Shown here: positions 1-4,947 of the stretch, piece after piece | How the letters are laid out: the number at the start of each line of letters is the position of its first letter | How positions within the stretch are numbered: position 1 is the stretch's first letter | From: Acidobacteriota bacterium | Lineage (GTDB): Bacteria; Acidobacteriota; Terriglobia; Bryobacterales; Bryobacteraceae | Length of the DNA: 5,693 bases | Direction of reading: 5' to 3' | Assembly (NCBI GenBank): GCA_021788955.1 | Contig: JAJYKC010000214.1 | Coordinates: forward strand, 1 to 5,693 | Program-made: the position numbers and the translations under genes | The notes under the pieces: generated by a model | Told to the model about the DNA's origin: nothing | What the model saw: the letters and a program-made list of their open reading frames with translations, nothing else | Databases searched by the model: none

Positions 1-50
1 CCGCCTTTACGGCACTCGGCGTGGTGCCCGCCGCCGGAGGCGCCCGATGA
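1..50 (+). CDS. 3' end of an upstream gene (partial, unidentified)
   Basis: One reading frame, with its first full codon at position 3, is open from the window edge to a TGA at 48-50. It gives a 15-residue tail, AFTALGVVPAAGGAR. The TGA overlaps the ATG of the next gene as ATGA, the same junction type seen at 2755-2758 and (as GTGA) at 4944-4947, which is the main reason to believe in it. The tail is too short to assign a family. In a GC-rich window an open stretch of this length is not evidence alone, so the call rests on the junction and on the tight packing of the following genes. Confidence 0.45.
   Translation, partial: AFTALGVVPAAGGAR
36..40 (+). promoter_or_regulatory. Ribosome binding site of the PD-(D/E)XK nuclease gene
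   Basis: GGAGG lies 6 bases before the ATG at 47. It supports that start over the in-frame ATGs at 62 and 80, which have no comparable motif at proper spacing. It sits inside the end of the upstream reading frame. The surrounding 12 bases (32-43, CGCCGGAGGCGC) recur exactly before the primase gene at 4928-4939. Confidence 0.7.
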
Positions 51-1066
51 GCAGCGCCCCCATGGTCTCGACCTACTCCATGTGGAGTCTGTTCCGCAAC
101 TGCCGCAAAGCGGTGGAGTGGCGCCATGTCGAGCATCTCGTGCCGCTCGAGCACGACCACAACCTGCATTTTGGCTCGCTCATCCACCAGTGCCTGGAGG
201 CGTGGCACCGCGACCGCGACCTGGCCACGGTGCTCGACTTGATCGACCGTCTCTGTCCGAACCGCAGTCAGGATGAGGATCAGAAACGGGATTGGCACAA
301 CGCCACCGCCATGATGAAGGGCTACGCCGCCCGATATCCGGCCGAGGAGTTCGAAATCGTCGCACTGGAGAAGACGTTCGATGGGCCGATCGTCAACCCG
401 GCGACCGGTGCCGCTTCCCGCAGTTTCGTCCTGGCCGGCAAGATCGACGGCATCCTGCGCATCGGAAGCGACCACTTCGTCCTGGAACATAAGACGGCAT
501 CACAACTCGATGCCGACTACCTGGAGCGCCTCTGGACGGATTTCCAGATCACCATCTACGCCTATTACATCGAGCAGACGCTTGGCATCCCTATCACCGG
601 GATTCTCTACAACGTGCTCGTGAAAGCCAGGCTCCAGCAAGGCAAGGGAGAGTCGGAGGAGGAATTCCAGGCCCGCCGCGCCGAGTTGCTGGCGAAATCG
701 AAGACCGGCAAAAGCACCGCGAAGCGGAAGCTGCCCGAATCCGACGAGGAGTTCCAGCAGCGCCTTGGCGACAAGTACTCCGATCCGGCGATGTTCCACC
801 GGGAGATGCTTTACCTCTCGCGCGACCGGTTCGACGTCCTGCGCAGCGAGTTGTGGGAACTGACGCAGGCCTTCCTGGACGCACGCCGCCGCGGGGTCTT
901 CTATCAGAACACCAGCTTCTGCTTTCACCACCAGCGTCCCTGCCCCTACTTCGCGTTGTGCCGCTCCAACGGCAATCCCAACGTGATCGGCAACTTCTAC
1001 CAGCGCGTGGAGCCCAACGAGGAGTTGCGCGGGCTGCCGAGCGAAACCACTGAACCGGCTTTTTGA
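47..1066 (+). CDS. PD-(D/E)XK nuclease with Cas4/AddB-like Fe-S cysteines
   Basis: Predicted 339-residue exonuclease of the PD-(D/E)XK (RecB/Cas4-like) superfamily, likely resecting DNA ends to make ssDNA for the recombinase genes downstream. Visible motifs in order: FGSLIHQCLEAW (42-53, with the family His at 47); E108 in a beta strand; GKIDGIL (131-137, Asp134); VLEHKT (145-150, Glu147 and Lys149), the (D/E)xK signature; and QITIY (167-171), the QxxxY motif IV. Cys19 near the N-terminus plus Cys292, Cys299 and Cys305 at the C-terminus match the one-plus-three layout that binds a 4Fe-4S cluster in Cas4 and AddB, although the C-x6-C spacing is wider than the usual C-x2-C. A charged Lys/Glu-rich linker (about 195-245) separates core and Fe-S tail. 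The ATG at 47 has GGAGG 6 bases upstream. No cas1/cas2 or CRISPR repeats are nearby, so this is a phage-type recombination nuclease, not a CRISPR adaptation factor. Nuclease family very likely; the Fe-S cluster is inferred. Confidence 0.88.
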   Translation: MSSAPMVSTYSMWSLFRNCRKAVEWRHVEHLVPLEHDHNLHFGSLIHQCLEAWHRDRDLATVLDLIDRLCPNRSQDEDQKRDWHNATAMMKGYAARYPAEEFEIVALEKTFDGPIVNPATGAASRSFVLAGKIDGILRIGSDHFVLEHKTASQLDADYLERLWTDFQITIYAYYIEQTLGIPITGILYNVLVKARLQQGKGESEEEFQARRAELLAKSKTGKSTAKRKLPESDEEFQQRLGDKYSDPAMFHREMLYLSRDRFDVLRSELWELTQAFLDARRRGVFYQNTSFCFHHQRPCPYFALCRSNGNPNVIGNFYQRVEPNEELRGLPSETTEPAF

Positions 1067-1085
1067 AAAGGAGAAACACGGAATC

Positions 1086-1841
1086 ATGTCGTTACTGCCA
1101 ACCGCAAAGTCACAGCCCAAGCCCAACCTGGCCGACCTCACCGTCCTGGTGTACGGGCAGACGAAGATCGGGAAGTCCACGCTCTGCTCCAATGCGGAGA
1201 ACGCGCTCTTCCTCGCCACCGAACCCGGGCTGAACGCCCTCGACGTCTTTCAGGCGCCGATCCAATCCTGGGAGGATCTGTTGAACGCCTGCGCCGAAAT
1301 TGGCGAAGGAAAACACCCGTTCAAGACCGTCATCATCGACACCATCGACAACGCCTACAAATTCTGCACGGATTACATCCTGAAGAAGTTCAAGATCGAG
1401 CACGAGTCGGACCTCGGTTACGGCAAGGGCTACGCCATCGTCAATAACGAATTCCAGCGCGTGCTCACCAAACTGGCGTTCCTGCCCTACGGCTTCTTCC
1501 TGGTCTCCCACGCCAAGGAGATCGAGATTGAAACCCGCACCGGGAAATACACCCGCATCGTGCCGACGCTGCCCGACAAGGCCCGCAAGATCGTGCTCGG
1601 GATGGTGGACATGGTTTTGTTCTGCGACCTGGAACTGACCACCGGCGAGAACGGAGAGCAGAACATCCGGCGCGTGATCCGCACGAAACCCAGCCTGTAC
1701 TACGAAGCCGGCGACCGCACTGGGCGTTTGCCGGAAACCATCGACCTCGATTTTCGCAAGTTCCTCGAGGCGTACAACGTGGCCGTCGCGCCGTTGAGGC
1801 CGCAGCCCGGAGCCAAATCCGCCGCACCCGCGGCGAAGTAG
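1086..1841 (+). CDS. AAA_24 / Sak4-like RecA-fold ATPase (recombinase or ssDNA annealing)
   Basis: A 251-residue P-loop ATPase. The Walker A motif is GQTKIGKST (24-32, Lys30) and the Walker B is TVIIDTID (81-88, Asp85). FFLVSHAKE (137-145) follows, in the place where RecA-fold ATPases carry a sensor or motif III strand. Single-domain proteins of this size and pattern belong to the AAA_24 family, which includes phage Sak4 proteins. Sak4 is described as a remote, shortened RecA homologue with single-strand annealing activity helped by its cognate SSB. Here the next gene is an SSB-like candidate and the previous one a nuclease, which fits a phage recombination set. The C-terminal 20 or so residues are Pro/Ala-rich and probably disordered. 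The start has AAGGAG at 1068-1073, 12 bases upstream; 19 bases separate it from the nuclease gene. The ATPase family is clear; the strand-annealing role is inferred. Confidence 0.85.
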   Translation: MSLLPTAKSQPKPNLADLTVLVYGQTKIGKSTLCSNAENALFLATEPGLNALDVFQAPIQSWEDLLNACAEIGEGKHPFKTVIIDTIDNAYKFCTDYILKKFKIEHESDLGYGKGYAIVNNEFQRVLTKLAFLPYGFFLVSHAKEIEIETRTGKYTRIVPTLPDKARKIVLGMVDMVLFCDLELTTGENGEQNIRRVIRTKPSLYYEAGDRTGRLPETIDLDFRKFLEAYNVAVAPLRPQPGAKSAAPAAK

Positions 1842-1863
1842 CCCTTTCCAAGGAGACGACGAT

Positions 1864-2325
1864 ATGAGCAAACGCAGCACGATTGACCTGTCTCAGTTCG
1901 ACGACGATTTCCGCACCGAGCAACCCGAGGAGCGCGGCGATTTCGAAAGCGTTCCCGACGGCAAGTACCAGGTGGCGGTGGAGAAGGTCGAGTTGACCGA
2001 GGCGCAGAGCACCGGCAACCCGATGCTGAAATGGACGCTCCGCGTGATCGCGCCGAAGTTCATCAACCGGCTGATGTGGCGCAACAGCGTCATCACCCAC
2101 AACACGCTGAAGTACGTGAAGACCGATCTCCACCTGTGCGGCCTCGATCTCGACAAGATTTCCGATCTCCCGAAGCACCTGCAGAAACTGCTCGACGTAA
2201 AGCTCGAAGTCACGAAGAAGACCAAGGGCGACAACGAGAACATCTTCTTCAACCGCCGGATCGAAAACGACCGCACGCCCAGCAAGTTCCGGCAGGAGGC
2301 GGGCGACGCCCTTGTCCCGTTTTAG
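1864..2325 (+). CDS. DUF669-type protein, probable ssDNA-binding partner
   Basis: A 153-residue protein resembling DUF669 phage proteins. It has an acidic N-terminus (FDDDF, 12-16), then VPDGKYQVAVEKVEL (30-44), typical of the first strands of this family, a strand near MLKWTLRVI (54-62), a middle helical part with the family's L-C/G-hydrophobic pattern (LHLCGLDLD, 89-97), and a closing strand pair around DVKLEVTKKT (111-120) and NENIFFNRRI (124-133). DUF669 genes often lie beside Sak4-like ATPases and nucleases in phages and are thought to act as SSB-like proteins; that role is inferred here. The last residues, GDALVPF, resemble the acidic Pro-Phe tip by which SSBs recruit partners. The start has AAGGAG at 1850-1855, 8 bases upstream, 22 bases after the ATPase gene. 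Its last 14 bases overlap the ERCC4 nuclease gene. Confidence 0.78.
   Translation: MSKRSTIDLSQFDDDFRTEQPEERGDFESVPDGKYQVAVEKVELTEAQSTGNPMLKWTLRVIAPKFINRLMWRNSVITHNTLKYVKTDLHLCGLDLDKISDLPKHLQKLLDVKLEVTKKTKGDNENIFFNRRIENDRTPSKFRQEAGDALVPF
2294..2299 (+). promoter_or_regulatory. Ribosome binding site for the TTG-started ERCC4 gene
   Basis: A full AGGAGG lies inside the end of the DUF669 gene, 12 bases before the TTG at 2312. The spacing is long. However, a 4-bp GC stem with a 3-base loop (GGGC-GAC-GCCC, 2301-2311) fits exactly between the motif and the start, and folding it would bring the two close. The hairpin is short, so its role is speculative. The strong AGGAGG is the reason to accept the rare start codon. 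Confidence 0.55.
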
Positions 2326-2758
2326 CCCGCCGCCGACTTTGGTGGTGGACACGCGCGAACAGGAGCCGTATTCCTTCGATGCCCGGTTGGTGGCGGTGGA
2401 ACGCCGTGCGCTGCCAGCCGGGGATTACTCGGTGGCGGGCCTCGAAGGTCAGGTCGCGGTGGAGCGGAAGAGTCTCGACGATTTCGTATCCACCGTGATC
2501 CGCGGCCGGATACGCTTCCGAAAGGAACTGCGGAAGCTGGCCGGTTACCGGGCGGCGTGCGTCGTGGTCGAAGCGGGTGTCGCCGACGTGTTGCAGAAAC
2601 GCTACCGCGGCGACGCCCACCCAAACGCTGTGCTCGGGAGCGCGCTATCCATCATCCTCGACTTCGGCATTCCGGTGTTTTTCTGTTCCAGCCGCCAGGC
2701 GGCCTGCCAGTTTGCGCAGGCCTACCTGTTGGCGGCACACGCGAGGTGGCACGCATGA
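2312..2758 (+). CDS. Standalone ERCC4 (XPF/Mus81-type) nuclease
   Basis: A 148-residue protein made almost entirely of one ERCC4 nuclease domain, the structure-specific endonuclease fold of XPF, Mus81 and archaeal Hef. It shows VVDTREQ (11-17, catalytic Asp13), LPAGDYSV (34-41), the hallmark ERKx3D at 51-57 (Glu51, Arg52, Lys53, Asp57), a basic RIRFRKEL stretch (66-73), and the late GSALSIILDFGIPVFFC strand-helix region (109-125). The tandem helix-hairpin-helix domain and the helicase domain of full-length XPF are absent, so branched-DNA specificity would need a dimer or a partner. The start is TTG at 2312, backed by AGGAGG; the alternatives TTG 2339 and GTG 2342 would trim the protein right up to the catalytic strand. 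It overlaps the DUF669 gene by 14 bases and the RecD2 gene by 4 (ATGA). Likely role: cleaving flaps, forks or joint molecules during phage recombination or replication. Confidence 0.87.
   Translation: MSRFSPPPTLVVDTREQEPYSFDARLVAVERRALPAGDYSVAGLEGQVAVERKSLDDFVSTVIRGRIRFRKELRKLAGYRAACVVVEAGVADVLQKRYRGDAHPNAVLGSALSIILDFGIPVFFCSSRQAACQFAQAYLLAAHARWHA
2743..2749 (+). promoter_or_regulatory. Ribosome binding site of the RecD2 gene
   Basis: GAGGTGG lies 5 bases before the ATG at 2755. It fixes the RecD2 start there rather than at the in-frame GTG 2557, which would run 198 bases back inside the ERCC4 gene. Confidence 0.6.
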
Positions 2759-4947
2759 AACATGCGGCAACCGCGGAGGCCCGGTCCTGCCTCCGCGGCA
2801 TAGTTGAGACGGTTTTCTACTCGGGCCCGGCGTTTACCGCCGGGCGCCTCCGCACCACCGATGGAGCTTTGGTGAACTTCGCAGGCAAGGTGTTCGCGAA
2901 GCCGAACGAGGCAGTGCGGCTCGAAGGGCAATGGGCGGATCATCCGAAATATGGCCGGCAGTTCGCAGTGGAGTGCCTCGGTTACGACCTGGAGATGGAC
3001 GCCGATGGCTTGGCCAACTTCCTGGCCAATCATCCCGACGTGAAGGGCATCGGGCCGGCCAAGGCCAAGCTCATCGCGGATCACTACGGCACGGACTTCG
3101 ACGCCGCCCTTCGAACGCGGCCCGAAGCGGTCGCGGCCGTGGCGAAGGCGCCCCTGGAATCGATCCTCGCACTACAACGGATCTGGATTGCTAACAGCGC
3201 CTTCAACGCAGCCATGACATACCTGTCGCGGTACGGGCTGACGCATTATCAGGTGACCACGCTCGTCGAACGATTTGGCAGCCAGGTGGTATCGATTCTC
3301 GAACGCGACCCGTACGTGCTGATGCGCGAGATCTCCGGCTTCGGTTTCAAGCGCGTCGACAAGATCGCCCGCAAGATGGGCGCGCCCAAGGATCTGCCAT
3401 CGCGGATTCGCGCCGGGATTCACTACTCCGTCCTGGCGGCACTGGATGACGGCGATTGCTGGGTCGAGTACGAAGACTTGCTTGACCGCGCGAACATGCT
3501 GCTGGTCATGGACACGCTGGACAGCCGGGACGTGATCGAGAAGCACCTCGAACGACTGATCGCCGAGGAGCGGCTCACGTGCCATCCCTTTGAGCGATTG
3601 GTAGTAGCCGACCCGGAGATCCACAAGATGGAGCGGGAACTGGCTGAAGTCTTGCGCACGGCGTGCGCGCCGAATCCGCACACCGTCGCTGAACTGGATG
3701 GTCTGCTGGACGCCGAGGGCGCTGAGTTGAACCCGGAGCAGCGGGCGGCGGTGAAGAACGCGCTGTCCTACTCCATTTCGCTGATGACCGGCGGCGCCGG
3801 CAGCGGAAAAACGTACGCTGTCTCGACGATCACCAGCATCGCCGACCGGTTGGAACTGAGGGTGGTGCTGGCCGCGCCCACCGGCAAGGCGGCCAAACGC
3901 CTCGAACAGGTTGTCGGGCACGAGGCCAGCACCATCCACCGCCTGTTGGGCTTCAACGGCCACACTTACTCCCGCGACGCCTTAAACCCGATCGAGGCGG
4001 ACATCCTGGTGATCGACGAAGTCTCTATGGTGGACGTCCCGCTCGCGTGGCGGTTGTTCCAGGCCATCAATCGTGAGAAGACCGCCGTGGTTCTGGTGGG
4101 CGACCACAACCAGTTGCCGCCGGTGGGTCCAGGCAACCTCCTGCGGGATCTTGTGAAGTCCCGTGCCATCCCGACAACGGTCCTCACCCGGATCATCCGC
4201 CAGGCTGGCGAATTGAAGGAGAACTCCACCGCTATTCTCGCCGGTGAAGTGCGCCCCACGTCGGAGGTGAAGATCGGGGCGCGGCGGCCATGGTACGTCA
4301 TAGACAAGTTCACCGACACGGGCGACCTGCGGCGCATGCTGCTCCTTTTGTTCGATGAAGTGCTCCAGGAGAAGCTCGGGTACGATCTCGTCCGCGATGT
4401 CCACGTGCTGACGCCCACGCATAAAGGCCCGCTGGGCACGGTTGAGCTGAATATTGAGCTGCAGCGATTGCTCCAGAAGAAGCTGTTCCAGTTCGCTGTG
4501 CCGGAGGTCGATGCCGGGCACAGGCCTCGGCTTTATCCAGGCGACAAGGTCATCCAGACGAAGAACGACTACGAACTGGGCGTGATGAACGGTGCGATGG
4601 GCATCGTGGTCGGCGCCGATTCCAAAAATGGGCTGGTGGTCGATTTCGATGGCCGGCCAGTGGAGATCAAAAGCGGCAGCGACGCGCTCGGCAATATTCA
4701 ACTGGCCTATGCAACGTCGATTCACAAAGTGCAGGGTTCGGAGTTCCCCTGCGCCGTCGTCGTTGCGCACAAATCGCATTCCTTCATGCACCACCGCAAT
4801 CTGCTCTACACAGCGGTGACCCGGGCCAAGGAATCGGTGATCATCCTCGGCGATCGCTGGGGGATCGAGCATTGCGCTCAGAAGCGCCAGGTGGACCAGC
4901 GAAACACTTTCTTGTCCTTCCTTCTCGCGCCGGAGGCGCAACGGTGA
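2755..4947 (+). CDS. recD2: RecD2-type 5'-3' DNA helicase (SF1B)
   Basis: A complete 730-residue helicase, close to the usual RecD2 length. The N-terminal part (about 12-80) matches the RecD2 OB-like domain. A helix-hairpin-helix follows in HPDVKGIGPAKAKLI (93-107) and a second helical DNA-binding unit in ISGFGFKRVDKIARKMG (193-209). The SF1 motor holds LNPEQRAAV (325-333, Q motif), Walker A GGAGSGKT (346-353, Lys352), motif Ia APTGKAAKRL (374-383), Walker B ILVIDEVSMVD (417-427, Asp421-Glu422), motif III VLVGDHNQLPPVGPG (446-460), an Arg-bearing LTRIIRQ (477-483), motif V ATSIHKVQGSEF (653-664; Val659 where Ser is common), and motif VI LLYTAVTRAK (683-692). All catalytic motifs look intact. 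RecD2 works without RecBC, unwinding 5' to 3' at forks and joint molecules. The ATG at 2755 overlaps the ERCC4 stop as ATGA, which suggests coupled translation. In this setting it may serve element replication or team with the ERCC4 nuclease (inference). Confidence 0.93.
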   Translation: MKHAATAEARSCLRGIVETVFYSGPAFTAGRLRTTDGALVNFAGKVFAKPNEAVRLEGQWADHPKYGRQFAVECLGYDLEMDADGLANFLANHPDVKGIGPAKAKLIADHYGTDFDAALRTRPEAVAAVAKAPLESILALQRIWIANSAFNAAMTYLSRYGLTHYQVTTLVERFGSQVVSILERDPYVLMREISGFGFKRVDKIARKMGAPKDLPSRIRAGIHYSVLAALDDGDCWVEYEDLLDRANMLLVMDTLDSRDVIEKHLERLIAEERLTCHPFERLVVADPEIHKMERELAEVLRTACAPNPHTVAELDGLLDAEGAELNPEQRAAVKNALSYSISLMTGGAGSGKTYAVSTITSIADRLELRVVLAAPTGKAAKRLEQVVGHEASTIHRLLGFNGHTYSRDALNPIEADILVIDEVSMVDVPLAWRLFQAINREKTAVVLVGDHNQLPPVGPGNLLRDLVKSRAIPTTVLTRIIRQAGELKENSTAILAGEVRPTSEVKIGARRPWYVIDKFTDTGDLRRMLLLLFDEVLQEKLGYDLVRDVHVLTPTHKGPLGTVELNIELQRLLQKKLFQFAVPEVDAGHRPRLYPGDKVIQTKNDYELGVMNGAMGIVVGADSKNGLVVDFDGRPVEIKSGSDALGNIQLAYATSIHKVQGSEFPCAVVVAHKSHSFMHHRNLLYTAVTRAKESVIILGDRWGIEHCAQKRQVDQRNTFLSFLLAPEAQR
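2825..2845 (+). repeat. GC-rich inverted repeat in the 5' part of the RecD2 gene
   Basis: GCCCGGCG (2825-2832) and CGCCGGGC (2838-2845) form a perfect 8-bp stem around a TTTAC loop, about 70 bases after the RecD2 start. It has no U-tract, so it is not a terminator. It could slow ribosomes or affect message stability, but it lies in coding sequence (residues around GPAFTAG) and may be a by-product of GC-rich codons. Confidence 0.4.
4932..4936 (+). promoter_or_regulatory. Ribosome binding site of the primase gene
   Basis: GGAGG sits 7 bases before the GTG at 4944, inside the last codons of the RecD2 gene. The ideal spacing supports the GTG start and a coupled GTGA stop/start junction. Confidence 0.65.

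Noticed and set aside
47..1066. Reading the first gene as CRISPR-associated Cas4
   Set aside because: No cas1, cas2 or repeat-spacer array is present, and the neighbours are phage recombination genes; the Fe-S nuclease layout is shared with AddB and phage nucleases.
1067..1085. A possible promoter or terminator in the gaps at 1067-1085 and 1842-1863
   Set aside because: The gaps are only 19 and 22 bases, are largely filled by Shine-Dalgarno motifs, and show no -35/-10 pair or stem with a T-tract.
500..1219. A 239-residue open frame on the minus strand opposite the Fe-S nuclease gene and the start of the ATPase gene
   Set aside because: It shadows two clearly recognisable plus-strand genes, shows no domain motif, and long antisense frames are expected in GC-rich coding DNA.
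1465..2352. A 295-residue minus-strand open frame across the ATPase and DUF669 genes
   Set aside because: It crosses a gene boundary, has a composition typical of a reversed frame (Arg/Leu/Val-rich without motifs), and opposes genes with good ribosome sites.
2557..2754. A 66-codon upstream extension of RecD2 to GTG 2557
   Set aside because: The added residues are Arg/Pro-rich out-of-frame translation of the ERCC4 gene, while ATG 2755 has a ribosome site, an ATGA overlap, and begins where RecD2 proteins normally begin.
3052..3064. GC-rich runs such as GGGCCGGCCAAGG and similar palindromic patches inside RecD2
   Set aside because: They encode the Gly-Pro-Ala-Lys helix-hairpin-helix motif and are explained by codon choice; no repeat array or regulatory arrangement is seen.
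3982..4941. A 319-residue minus-strand open frame opposite the RecD2 motor domain
   Set aside because: The plus strand carries the full set of helicase motifs here; the antisense frame has no recognisable family pattern.
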